The notes: generated by a model from the letters alone, not told the origin. 35,194 nt of DNA from Desulfurococcales archaeon (GCA_027002995.1 JALWZB010000141.1:1-35194); one strand, 5' to 3'. Counted from the stretch's first letter, positions 24,251 to 32,098 are shown. Program-made: numbers and translations.

Positions 24251-24740
24251 GGCGTACGTGGTTACCGCGCTCCTGCTCTTCGCAATATACCTAATGCTGG
24301 CGGGCTCGTTATCGAGTACGGACCTGATCTTCGGGGCTGCCGCCGCTGCATGCGTCTCCGCCATAGTGTGTGGCGTCCTAGTAAGGGATCCGGGGAAACT
24401 CAGCCCGACTAGGTTAGCGTACCTCATTAAGTACATGTTAAAGTACTTCCTCATCTACGAGGTCAGGGCACACGTAGATGTCGCGAGGAGGGCGTTAAGC
24501 CCGTCACTCCCCATAAACCCAGGATTCGTTGAGGTCCCCTACGACTTAAGGAGTGAGTACGCGGTGCTAACCGTGGCTAACTCAGTCACGAACACCCCAG
24601 GCACCGTAACCGTTGCTGTCGACGAGAAGGGCAAGAAGCTGTACATTCACTGGATAGACGTTAAGGCGGTCGACCCTAGGAGGTGTAGGGAGCTGATAAC
24701 GAGGGAGTTTGAGGAGTACGCTAGGAAAATTTTTGATTGA
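24228..24740 (+). CDS. mrpE: MrpE/MbhA-like membrane subunit
   Basis: The 170-residue protein has two or three N-terminal membrane helices (about 6-60) and a soluble C-terminal part with the MrpE motif YAVLTVANSVTNTPGTVTVAVDEKGKKLYIHWIDV (about residues 104-140). Start GTG 24228 overlaps MrpC by 23 bases; ATG 24237 is an alternative. It ends 3 bases before the MrpD gene. Confidence 0.92.
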   Translation: MSWMVRAKAYVVTALLLFAIYLMLAGSLSSTDLIFGAAAAACVSAIVCGVLVRDPGKLSPTRLAYLIKYMLKYFLIYEVRAHVDVARRALSPSLPINPGFVEVPYDLRSEYAVLTVANSVTNTPGTVTVAVDEKGKKLYIHWIDVKAVDPRRCRELITREFEEYARKIFD

Positions 24741-24743
24741 GGG

Positions 24744-26336
24744 GTGATGATCATGGTTGACCCAGCAGCGCCCGAAGCGGTTCTGCCGGCGCTTGCCGTG
24801 CTTACCCCAGCCGTAACTGCTTTCGCGCTCCCGCTAGCCCACATTGCTGGGTTAGGGAGGAGGGGTGTTGAGGCCCTAGCCCTGCTTTCCTCAATCATAA
24901 CCGGGTTCTTCTCGGTTAAGCTCCTAGCGGCGGCGCTGAGCGACGGCACCCCCCTAACCTACTGCTTCGGTGGGTGGCCGCCGCCACTAGGGATATTCTA
25001 CGAGGTTGACGTTACTGGCGCCTTACTCGGGTGCTTGACGGCGTGCCTAATGTTCCTCATAGTGCTGTTCAGTGTTGGGTACATGGAGGATGACGGCAGG
25101 CTCTACCTGTACTACACGCTACTAATGGTTGTTGAGGCGGGGATGCTGGGCTGCTTCTACACTGGCGACTTCTTCAACCTATTCGTCATGATTGAGGTTA
25201 CCGCGATCTCGTCCTACGCCCTGGTCTCGTACCTCAGGAGCGATAGGGTGGCGGTGGCTGCCTCGCTGAAGTACGCTGTTTACGGGGCGTTAGCGACTAC
25301 GGCGTACTTCGCCGCTACAGTCTTCGCCTACGGCTCGATGGGGACCCTCAACATGGCCGACATGCACGCTAAGATAGCGGGCATCCCAACACCCTTAACG
25401 GGGACGGGCTTCGCTAACGTTGGCCTTGGGTTGCTGGTGTTCGTTGCCCTAGCCCTCTACGCCTTCACCTACAAGTCAGCGTTATTCCCGAACCACTTCT
25501 GGTTACCTGAGGCCCACTCATCAGCCCCGACACCGGTGTCGGCCCTCCTCTCAGGCCTCGTAGTGAATGTGGGGATCTACGCGATAGTGAGGTTCACCTA
25601 CACGGTCATAGGCGGCGCGTCAGCCGTCGGTAAGTACCTCCCCATAGCCCTCCTCGCTACGGGGGCGGCGTCAGCCGTTATTGGCGGTCTACTCATGAAC
25701 CTGCAGAGGGACGTTAAGAGGTTAATAGCTTACAGCACGGTAATGAATCTAGGCTTCATAGCCCTGGGCTACGGCCTATCCACGGACTTAGGGGTGGCTG
25801 CCGCCACCTACCACCTAGTCACGCACGCAGTGGCTAAGGCGATGCTCTTCATGAGCGCGGGGCTAGCGATAGCGTGCGTAGGGTCACGCAACCTCAGCGA
25901 CTTGGAGGGTGTGGGGCGTGCCTCCCCCTTCATAGGGTTCATGATTGGGGTATCAACCCTAACCCTAGCTGGGGTGCCCCCGCTAAGCGTGTTCATGAGT
26001 GAGTACGCCCTAATAACGGCCATGGTGAGGGCGGGGAATTACTTCGCCCTAGCAGCGTTCCTCACAGCCTACGTGTCTGGGGCGGTAGCGTACCTCAAGC
26101 TACTCTACGTGACGTGCGTGAAGCCCCCGAGGAAGCCTCGAACAGAGATCAGGGGCAGGGGGGCGACGTACAGCGTCCTCACAATACTCGCGGTGGCCTG
26201 CGTGGCCCTAGGCCTCCTAGCACCGCTGATCTTCAGGAGCGTGTTCATGCCTGCCGCACACACCCTAATGAACCCCTCACAGTACCTGAAAGCCTTCCTG
26301 CACTACGCGTCCACACTAACCAGCTACTCACCATGA
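24744..26336 (+). CDS. mrpD: MrpD/MbhH-like antiporter subunit
   Basis: The 530-residue protein has about 14 helices and the antiporter signatures GDFFNLFVMIEVTAISSYALV and YKSALFPNHFWLPEAHSSAPTPVSALLSGLVVNVGIY, with the charged residues used for ion movement, then NLQRDVKRLIAYSTVMNLG. It is the second NuoL/M-like subunit of the locus and the last gene of the CO operon. Start ATG 24744 after GGGGTG. The gap of 86 bases to the convergent permease gene is likely the operon end. Ion identity is not readable from sequence. Confidence 0.92.
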   Translation: MMIMVDPAAPEAVLPALAVLTPAVTAFALPLAHIAGLGRRGVEALALLSSIITGFFSVKLLAAALSDGTPLTYCFGGWPPPLGIFYEVDVTGALLGCLTACLMFLIVLFSVGYMEDDGRLYLYYTLLMVVEAGMLGCFYTGDFFNLFVMIEVTAISSYALVSYLRSDRVAVAASLKYAVYGALATTAYFAATVFAYGSMGTLNMADMHAKIAGIPTPLTGTGFANVGLGLLVFVALALYAFTYKSALFPNHFWLPEAHSSAPTPVSALLSGLVVNVGIYAIVRFTYTVIGGASAVGKYLPIALLATGAASAVIGGLLMNLQRDVKRLIAYSTVMNLGFIALGYGLSTDLGVAAATYHLVTHAVAKAMLFMSAGLAIACVGSRNLSDLEGVGRASPFIGFMIGVSTLTLAGVPPLSVFMSEYALITAMVRAGNYFALAAFLTAYVSGAVAYLKLLYVTCVKPPRKPRTEIRGRGATYSVLTILAVACVALGLLAPLIFRSVFMPAAHTLMNPSQYLKAFLHYASTLTSYSP

Positions 26337-26422
26337 AATGCGGCCCTCAAAGAACTCAACTCCCGGTGAAGGTAAGCACGCCCACGGAGAGGAGGTTAAG
26401 GTGAGGGATAGTATGTCTAAGC

Positions 26423-28033
26423 TCATACTTTCTTGTAGTGCTTTGCCTTCTTCAAGCTCTCTTCCTTCCTGTGCTTGTGGGTGAAGTGTATGTCTGCTGG
26501 GTGTTGGGGTGTTAGGCCGGCCCTCTCCTTGATTCTCGCCTCCACCTCCTTCTCTTCTTCGGGTGTTTTCGGCGGGTTCTCCGTGATCACGAGTATGTCT
26601 ACGTCGTGGGCTGCGTGTTCCTCGCCCCTGACTATACTACCTACTAAGTAGACTTCAGCGTCCCTGAATTCTTGCTTGATGTGGTGGATTAGCTTGGGTA
26701 CCCACTCGAACCAGTGTTTGATGTTTTCCTCCCTCTGCCTTAGGCGGTGGTCCACGTACTCCGCTATCTCCCTGCCCGTTGCTTTCCTGTAGGCGTACTC
26801 GATTATGAATGAGGCGATCAGTATCACTATGAACACAACCAGCTTCTCGGGGGCTATGGTGATCATCCTGTACGTGAGTATCGCTAGGGCGGCTGCCGTA
26901 GCTACCGCACCGATCCCCGTAATCACGGGGTTGGCTTTGGCTTCCTTCCTTAGCCTGAGGGCCGCTAGGTTGACGGTGAGGAATATTAGGAGGAACCCGC
27001 CGCTCCCCGCCGCCGATATCTCCTCCAAGTCGGCGGTGTTTGCCAGGATTAGGGAGGCTAGGGAAATCATTATTAGGCCTTCGTACGCCTGCTTCCAGAG
27101 GGGCTTCTCGACTGCCTTAGGTAGTTGGCCGTACTTAGCCACCATGTAGGACGCCCTAGCCGTGCCGTATAGGGTGGCGTTAATTGCGGAGCTCGTCGAC
27201 GCTAAGGCTGCTGCCGCGACCAGCACGAAGCCCACCTGCCCTAGGGAGGGTTTGGCGGCCATCGCTAGCGCGTAGTCCCTCGCCCTCAGGATCACGTCGT
27301 AGGGTAGGTTGCCGACGGTCACGACCGCTACGAGGACGTACACGGTAATCACGACTAGTACGGCGGCGTAGAAGGTCTTAGGGAGGACGTCCGGATCCTC
27401 AACGTCCTGCCCCGCATTAGCTATTAGCTCGAAGCCCTCGTACGCGAGGAAGATTATCATGCCGCCAGCGATTAAGCTGACGGGGCCGGGCCAGTTGCTC
27501 GGCGCTAGCCTGCCCCAGTCAACGAAGAGCATGCCAGCACCAACCACGAGGATCAGTACGGCGAGCTTGAACCCAACTAAAGCGTCCTCAGCCCTACCCG
27601 AAACCACCGCGCCCAAGGCATTAACCACCGTGAACACTACGATGACTAGGGTTATGAAGACGTGCTTGAGGAGGGGGTTAGACCCTATCAGGCTGGCTCC
27701 GTAGCTTCCGAAGGCGTAGGAGTAGAGGGAAATCATTACGACGTAGGAAGCGAGGAGCATCACATTCAACCCGCCGGAAAGGACGCCTGTACCGAACGCC
27801 CTAACAAGGAACTCGATCGTGCCGCCCTCGCTGGGGTACCTGCGTGAGAGCTTAGCATAGGAGTAAGCGGTGGTCAACGCGATTAAGCCGGCGAGGAGGA
27901 ACGCTATGGGGGCGCCGCCGTGGGAGAGCTGAACGCTCAGCCCGAGGACGGCGAATATGCCGCCCCCAATCATCCCGCCCACACCTATGCTGAAGGCTTC
28001 CCAGAAACCTATCTTACCCTCCCTACGCCCCAC
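26423..28033 (-). CDS. APC-superfamily permease fused to a C-terminal nucleotidyltransferase domain
   Basis: Residues about 10-415 form a 12-helix amino acid permease: the start FSIGVGGMIGGGIFAVLGLS is the APC motif in helix 1, and FLAYEGFELIANAGQDVEDP lies mid-protein. Residues about 430-536 are a soluble domain with VYLVGSIVRGEEHAAHDVDI, the GS-x-xRG-x(n)-DxD active-site pattern of minimal nucleotidyltransferases, and a further Asp in PADIHFTH that may be the third catalytic carboxylate. All are in one uninterrupted frame starting at GTG or ATG near 28033 with no frame break. Substrate and target are unknown: it may be a transporter that a nucleotidyl group regulates, or an enzyme using the membrane as anchor. 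Confidence 0.88.
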   Translation of the reverse strand: MGRREGKIGFWEAFSIGVGGMIGGGIFAVLGLSVQLSHGGAPIAFLLAGLIALTTAYSYAKLSRRYPSEGGTIEFLVRAFGTGVLSGGLNVMLLASYVVMISLYSYAFGSYGASLIGSNPLLKHVFITLVIVVFTVVNALGAVVSGRAEDALVGFKLAVLILVVGAGMLFVDWGRLAPSNWPGPVSLIAGGMIIFLAYEGFELIANAGQDVEDPDVLPKTFYAAVLVVITVYVLVAVVTVGNLPYDVILRARDYALAMAAKPSLGQVGFVLVAAAALASTSSAINATLYGTARASYMVAKYGQLPKAVEKPLWKQAYEGLIMISLASLILANTADLEEISAAGSGGFLLIFLTVNLAALRLRKEAKANPVITGIGAVATAAALAILTYRMITIAPEKLVVFIVILIASFIIEYAYRKATGREIAEYVDHRLRQREENIKHWFEWVPKLIHHIKQEFRDAEVYLVGSIVRGEEHAAHDVDILVITENPPKTPEEEKEVEARIKERAGLTPQHPADIHFTHKHRKEESLKKAKHYKKV

Positions 28034-28108
28034 CGCAAATCACTAACTAGAGTAATGCGTGGAACCAATAAATCGGTTAAGCCAAAAAGCGGGTCACGCC
28101 CCCACCCA

Positions 28109-28519
28109 TCACGCGGGCCCATGCACCTGCACCACGACCTGACGCAAGTGGTTCTGCACGGGCCTGGTCTCAAGGAAGTATAGGCCGTAACCTTGAGGCA
28201 ACGACGGCTCCCCGCCGAGGACAGGCACGGCCTTAAGGGTTGAGAGCACAGTTGAGCGGAGGTGCGCGTACGCGTTCCCATGCTCCCAGGGCTCCCCGGG
28301 AGGGATTGCTGGGAATAGCTTCTCAACACACCTAACGGCATCCCCTACAGCGTCGTCCCTAACGATAAGTAAGGCTGGGGTCGCTCCCTTAGCCGAGACC
28401 CACGCCACCCCCTCCTCGATGCTCGACGCCTTAATGACGCTCCTTAACGCGTCGGTTAAGTCGTAGATGCCTGAGGGTCCGTTAGTCCTGAACCTCAGTA
28501 TTGCCGTGAATACCTTCAA
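28109..28519 (-). CDS. YjbQ/UPF0047 family protein (canonical-looking copy)
   Basis: The 136-residue protein has the YjbQ layout: TTNG-like RFRTNGPSGIYDLTDALRSVIKAS, GVAWVSAKGATPALLIVRDD, and WEHGNAYAHLRSTVLSTLKAVPVLGGEPSLPQGYGLYFLET, which contains the family's HGNxxAHLxSxxLG-type His and Ser residues. Homologues include YjbQ, reported to have weak thiamine phosphate synthase activity, but the true function is unknown. It starts at TTG 28519 and overlaps the upstream copy by 38 bases, so the two are probably co-translated. Confidence 0.8.
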   Translation of the reverse strand: MKVFTAILRFRTNGPSGIYDLTDALRSVIKASSIEEGVAWVSAKGATPALLIVRDDAVGDAVRCVEKLFPAIPPGEPWEHGNAYAHLRSTVLSTLKAVPVLGGEPSLPQGYGLYFLETRPVQNHLRQVVVQVHGPA

Positions 28520-28889
28520 GGGTTATGAGCACCTCCTTAACCCCCGCCCTCCTGGAGAGGTCCACTAGGATGAAGTGCTTGAACGTCCCTAAAGCCACCT
28601 CCCCATCAACTACGGGTGCGGCGGCGAACTTACCTACGAGGGCCTCAGCTAGCACAGGGTTAGCGCCGCAGTACTCCCTAATAACCCTCTCCAAGTCCTT
28701 CATTAATCCAGGCTCGTACTCAATCATCGTCACGGAGCACCCCGGCTCTGGAGTGAAGACGGACACCAAACCCTCCCTTAACCCCTCAACACGCACCACG
28801 TCCTCAACTATCTCTGTTATGTCCTCCACACCGTACCCGCTTGACTTGATCCGTACCTTAATAACCTTAACCAGGGTTTCCCCACCCAC
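28482..28889 (-). CDS. YjbQ/UPF0047 family protein (divergent copy)
   Basis: The 135-residue protein shares the fold pattern of its neighbour (KVIKVRIKSSGYGVEDITEIVEDVVR, then GLVSVFTPEPGCSVTMIEYEPGLMKDLE, VALGTFKHFILVDLS), but the central HxxAHLxS region is replaced by a segment without the His pair (YCGANPVLAEALVGKFAAAPVVDGEVALG). It may be the inactive partner of a heteromer with the downstream copy, with which it overlaps by 38 bases. The start is GTG 28889. Homology is seen; heteromer is inferred. Confidence 0.65.
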   Translation of the reverse strand: MGGETLVKVIKVRIKSSGYGVEDITEIVEDVVRVEGLREGLVSVFTPEPGCSVTMIEYEPGLMKDLERVIREYCGANPVLAEALVGKFAAAPVVDGEVALGTFKHFILVDLSRRAGVKEVLITLEGIHGNTEVQD

Positions 28890-28950
28890 ACGCGTTCACC
28901 CCCTACTGAGTCACCAATGATTAGGGACGTCATGAAGTATATACGTTACC

Positions 28951-28989
28951 TTTATTAGTTTTCCTAACAATTAATGTTAGGGATCAAAC
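28951..28989 (+). promoter_or_regulatory. Superoxide reductase promoter with perfect inverted repeat
   Basis: A TATA-like TTTATTAG lies at 28951-28958. A perfect inverted repeat CCTAACA-ATTAA-TGTTAGG covers 28963-28981, between the box and the ATG at 28990. In archaea a repressor site in this place would block the polymerase. A redox-sensing regulator is a reasonable guess given the gene, but none is identified in the window. Confidence 0.55.
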
Positions 28990-29364
28990 ATGTTCAGGAT
29001 TGGAAACCTAATCAATACGCGAGACACGGCTAAAGGCCCCGCACTAGCTAAGGTCGAGTCCCACACCCCGAAAATAGAGGCACCCGACACCGTGAAAGCA
29101 GGGGAACCATTCAAGGTTAAGGTCAAGGTAGGACCCCACCCATCAACGCCGGAACACCACATAGCGGAAGTAACGATATACTTCAGCAAGGAGGGCAAGC
29201 CATTCAACCCAGTGAAGGTGGCTACCATAACCTTCGAACCAGGCATCACGGAACCGGAAGCCGATGTAGTAATGAAGGTCGACGGCCCCGGAACAATCCA
29301 CGCTGTAGCGTACTGCAACCTCCACGGACTCTGGGAAGGAACGAAGGAAATCAAGGTAGAGTAA
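28990..29364 (+). CDS. sor: Superoxide reductase, class II (neelaredoxin-like)
   Basis: The 124-residue protein has the iron-centre ligands of class II superoxide reductase: VESHTPKIEAP (Glu and first His), GPHPSTPEHHIAEV (two or three His), and CNLHGLWEG (Cys and His). It lacks the N-terminal desulforedoxin domain of class I enzymes. It reduces superoxide to hydrogen peroxide without making oxygen, which suits an anaerobe exposed to oxygen. ATG start 8 bases after an inverted repeat. The following CxxC protein and DUF2871-like protein lie close enough to be co-transcribed. Confidence 0.95.
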   Translation: MFRIGNLINTRDTAKGPALAKVESHTPKIEAPDTVKAGEPFKVKVKVGPHPSTPEHHIAEVTIYFSKEGKPFNPVKVATITFEPGITEPEADVVMKVDGPGTIHAVAYCNLHGLWEGTKEIKVE

Positions 29365-29432
29365 CCACAGCAACACCGCCAACAACTCAACCACCGAGCA
29401 CGGGTGCGGGGCGAGGGGTCAGGGGTTAGGTA

Positions 29433-29789
29433 ATGATGGCGCATCACCCCACCAAGCCTGGTGGGGTTCCGGAGCACGTGGTTAGGGCTCTGACGAGGTT
29501 AATCAATAGGTACAACAGGTACCACTCACCGGAAGCCGTAGCGAGCCTAGAGAGGGTGGAGGCGCTAAACCCCGACGATGGCCTGTACTTGGTTAGGGTG
29601 AGGTTTAAGGGGAGCTTCTGCGCCACGTGCGGTGTGAGGGACTGGGTTGAGGACCTAGCCTACCTAGGTGAGTCCCTAGGTGTTGAGGCTAAGTTAGAGG
29701 AGGTCGTCGAGCCTGAGGGTGTTGAGGACGAGCGCGTGGGTTACTTCATAGTTAAGGTACCTAGCCCCGCACCCGAGGTTAGGGCGTGA
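29433..29789 (+). CDS. Conserved-looking CxxC protein of unknown function
   Basis: I do not recognise this 118-residue protein. It has a helical N-terminus (VPEHVVRALTRLINRYNRY), a strand-rich middle with LYLVRVRFKGSFCATCGVRDW (CxxC at about residues 67-70), and a further Asp/Glu-rich part (EVVEPEGVEDERVGYFIVKV). The CxxC could hold a metal or act in thiol exchange. It starts at ATG 29433 and overlaps the DUF2871-like gene by 4 bases, and follows a superoxide reductase gene by 68 bases, so an oxidative stress link is possible. Confidence 0.75.
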   Translation: MMAHHPTKPGGVPEHVVRALTRLINRYNRYHSPEAVASLERVEALNPDDGLYLVRVRFKGSFCATCGVRDWVEDLAYLGESLGVEAKLEEVVEPEGVEDERVGYFIVKVPSPAPEVRA

Positions 29790-30121
29790 GGCGATTGAGC
29801 ATGGGTGAGTCAAGCATCGATTCGGGCGTTGAGGACAGCATTAAGTCCCTCCTCAAGCTAATGGGTTCCTACGCCGCCGTAATGACTGTCACTGCCCTAG
29901 CGATTGGCGTGCTGTATCGTGAGGTCAGCAAGGCGTACCTAGCGAGCGTACCGTTGAGTGACGCCATCACTGCCTCCTACTACCTAAGCGTGGCGCACGG
30001 CCACACCTTCATGGCGGGAGTACTAATACCTGCGGCCCTAGCCACGCTAACCTACGTTGCCGTCAAGCTGGGCGGTGAGTTAAGCCCGAAATCAGCGAGG
30101 GGGCGTTCGCGGTATACGTGA
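29786..30121 (+). CDS. DUF2871-like membrane protein, N-terminal half (split frame)
   Basis: The 111-residue protein has two membrane helices: GSYAAVMTVTALAIGVLYREVSKAY and AHGHTFMAGVLIPAALATLTYVAV. DUF2871 proteins have four helices, begin with a helix ending in GVxYREF-like motif, and have an AHxHxxxLGM motif in helix 2, which this half matches. After KLGGELSP the frame runs to a basic, non-membrane tail (KSARGRSRYT) and stops at 30121, while the second half is read in another frame. ATG 29801 is an alternative start. I infer that this is one protein with an out-of-frame join near 30085-30095. Confidence 0.7.
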   Translation: MRRLSMGESSIDSGVEDSIKSLLKLMGSYAAVMTVTALAIGVLYREVSKAYLASVPLSDAITASYYLSVAHGHTFMAGVLIPAALATLTYVAVKLGGELSPKSARGRSRYT

Positions 30122-30342
30122 TCGGCTCGCTGATGATGCTGGCCCTACTCATCTATAAGGGCTTGGGTATCGTGATGACTTACGGCTCTAACCCCGCGGC
30201 AGGTCTTGACGTGGCGAACAACGCGTTATTTCTAGGGAGCCATGCCCTGAGAGAATCCCTCTACGGTGCCGCCCACCTACTCCTTGGGATCGGGTTGGTG
30301 TGGTACGTAACGCTACTGATTAAGGCGTTCAGGAGGGCGTGA
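30118..30342 (+). CDS. DUF2871-like membrane protein, C-terminal half (split frame)
   Basis: The 74-residue protein has two helices (LMMLALLIYKGLGIVMTYG and AHLLLGIGLVWYVTLLIKAF). The same frame is open back to 30079 and reads VKPEISEGAFAVYVIGSLMM, which is membrane-protein-like and joins the first half after SP if one base is added near the CCC at 30085-30087. That would give a four-helix protein of about 180 residues. Alternatively the halves are two coupled genes: GTG 30118 overlaps the upstream stop by 4 bases (GTGA). No known activity is assigned to DUF2871. Confidence 0.7.
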   Translation: MIGSLMMLALLIYKGLGIVMTYGSNPAAGLDVANNALFLGSHALRESLYGAAHLLLGIGLVWYVTLLIKAFRRA

Positions 30343-30343
30343 A

Positions 30344-30358
30344 CCCTCCCTTTTTAAG
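30344..30358 (+). terminator. Possible T-run terminator
   Basis: A CCCTCCCTTTTTAAG stretch directly follows the DUF2871-like gene and precedes the next promoter; archaeal transcription commonly ends at such T-runs. Confidence 0.45.
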
Positions 30359-30382
30359 GATCATTTCCCTATTAGGAGGATG

Positions 30383-30423
30383 TTTTAAATACCTGAACAG
30401 GTAACTCATGTAAAGGTGGTTAA
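30383..30423 (+). promoter_or_regulatory. Promoter of DUF973 gene with palindrome
   Basis: TTTTAAATA at 30383-30391 is a good TATA box. It overlaps by one base the perfect short palindrome ACCTG-AA-CAGGT at 30391-30402, placed between the box and the predicted transcript start near 30412. GGTGG ahead of ATG 30424 is the ribosome binding site. The palindrome is a candidate repressor site. Confidence 0.5.
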
Positions 30424-31119
30424 ATGACTTTGCCACAGTCCTTAGGGGGTGACGTAGCGGCTTTCGAGGAGGGCATGAACCAGCTTAAGACAGCAGCCAT
30501 AATAATGATAGTCGCCGCCGTACTCACCGGGCTCGGGGCGCTAGCGTCAATAACGACCTTCCTCACGAGCTTCACCGCGTCACCAGCGTCAGCAATATCC
30601 AAGGTATTCGGGGGTGTCGCGGCTGCGGGCATGCTGGGAGGCGTCATAATCCTGGTCGCGACGTTCCTCTACCTAATTAAGGCGTTCGACAAGCTGAAGG
30701 AATTCGACCCAAGTAAGTTCGGCGCACCAGCAACCATCATTAAGATAGGGTTCCCAGCATATGGAGTGATGGCGATCATCGCACCCATAGCCATGTACGC
30801 CACAGTATCGCAACTCCTAGGTAGCGGCGCGCCAGACTTCGCAACCGTACAGCAAGTGATGGGGACCCTGCAGGGAATCAACGCGCTCGTCTTCATAGCG
30901 AAGGCAGCGGCGATGGTGGGGATAGGTATAGGGACGTACTACATCCACGAAGTAACTAACGAGGGACTCTTCCTAGCCGCCGCCATACTCTTCTTCATAG
31001 CCATATTCATATCGCTCCTAGCATTCATTGCGTGGATACTAGTGATAGTTGGGGCAGGCAACGCAGTAAGTAAAGTCAGGGCTACTCAAGCAACGCAAGC
31101 ACAACAACTGCCACAGTAA
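30424..31119 (+). CDS. DUF973-family membrane protein
   Basis: The 231-residue protein has about six membrane segments (starting MNQLKTAAIIMIVAAVLTGLG and ending LLAFIAWILVIVGAG) with Ala, Gly and Ile bias, and a short hydrophilic Gln-rich tail. This is the pattern of the DUF973 proteins common in Crenarchaeota; function unknown. It starts at ATG 30424 with its own promoter and is transcribed toward the convergent kaiC-like gene. Confidence 0.7.
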   Translation: MTLPQSLGGDVAAFEEGMNQLKTAAIIMIVAAVLTGLGALASITTFLTSFTASPASAISKVFGGVAAAGMLGGVIILVATFLYLIKAFDKLKEFDPSKFGAPATIIKIGFPAYGVMAIIAPIAMYATVSQLLGSGAPDFATVQQVMGTLQGINALVFIAKAAAMVGIGIGTYYIHEVTNEGLFLAAAILFFIAIFISLLAFIAWILVIVGAGNAVSKVRATQATQAQQLPQ

Positions 31120-31339
31120 GCAACTATTTTTAAGACATATTTTATCGAGCCAATGGCTACGTCCTTAAACATCACGACCTTACCACGAATACCAATGTCT
31201 GACAACACCACCGCACCCACCGCTTGTCGAATACCTTACGCTAACTACTAACCCCTTTGTGGGTGCTCGAATAAAACACGACAGTATTTCACTTTAGCAC
31301 TTAGGGGAGAGAATTTTGAGTGGAGTGAATATTTCCTCT
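31120..31339. other. Convergent intergenic region with T-rich ends
   Basis: About 220 bases between convergent genes. TTTTTAAGACATATTTT at 31127-31143 just after the DUF973 stop may end that transcript. No supported gene; the reverse-strand frame starting at 31463 is a shadow of the kaiC-like gene. Confidence 0.4.
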
Positions 31340-32098
31340 CTACTCTTCCCTGTACCCGAACCTCGTTATCTTGACTACCTTGTCTGGGAATACCCTGATT
31401 CCTTTGTCGGTTATTTCGAATGGGTGTCTGCGCATGTCGTGTTTCGTGCCCCTCATCTTCCATACTATTAGGGAGCGCTTTAACTCGCCGTTGACCTCGT
31501 CTAGGTCTAGCCTTATGATGCCGTCTACGGCGTGTTCGACGCCGGGCCCGCCGAAGCCTCGTTCGGTTACGCTTACCTGCGATACGAGTATCGCTGTCGC
31601 CCCTAGTCCTGCTAGGACTCTCTTGAGGTTCATTAGGACTCCCCTAGCTATGGCTGGCTTCGTTATGTATAGTGTCGACACTGAATCCACTACCGCCCTC
31701 ACCGCTCTCGTGTCCCTTAACGCCTGCTTCACCACGTCAATGAATTCGCCGAAGTCATCGACGCTCGTTACTACGTAGCGCTCCCTCTTGGCTGCCTCAC
31801 CTATTCCTCCCGTGAAGGCGTCCACGATCGCGAAGAGCCCTTCCTCCTCGAACTTCCTCACGTCCCAGCCGAACTCAGCCATGTTCCTCCTCACCTGCAC
31901 TGGGTGCTCCTCGAGCGCCACGTAAACCGCTGGCTCGCCGTGCAGTAGGCCGTAGTACACGTACTGCTGGCTGAATATCGTCTTGCCGGTGCCGGGCCCG
32001 CCGGAGAGCAGCACTATGTTCCTCTTAGGTATGCCTCCGTAGAGGAGCTCGTCCATCCCGGGGATCCCGGTTTTAATCCTCTCGACCACGATAATCAC
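31340..32098 (-). CDS. KaiC-like RecA-superfamily ATPase (single domain)
   Basis: The 252-residue protein has the single KaiC-type ATPase core: [27 protein letters not shown] (Walker A near residues 32-39), the EEHP catalytic Glu pair near residues 62-65, and Walker [11 protein letters not shown] near 140. It lacks a second ATPase repeat and thus resembles the archaeal KaiC-like family rather than cyanobacterial KaiC. Archaeal members are proposed signal-transduction ATPases. Start GTG 32098 ([14 protein letters not shown]) is preceded by A/T-rich sequence. Targets unknown. Confidence 0.88.
   Translation of the reverse strand: MIIVVERIKTGIPGMDELLYGGIPKRNIVLLSGGPGTGKTIFSQQYVYYGLLHGEPAVYVALEEHPVQVRRNMAEFGWDVRKFEEEGLFAIVDAFTGGIGEAAKRERYVVTSVDDFGEFIDVVKQALRDTRAVRAVVDSVSTLYITKPAIARGVLMNLKRVLAGLGATAILVSQVSVTERGFGGPGVEHAVDGIIRLDLDEVNGELKRSLIVWKMRGTKHDMRRHPFEITDKGIRVFPDKVVKITRFGYREE

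Noticed and set aside
26114-26404. 96-codon plus-strand ORF overlapping the end of mrpD
   Set aside because: It is a shadow of mrpD in another frame, with Pro/Arg-rich sequence typical of shifted G+C-rich reading.
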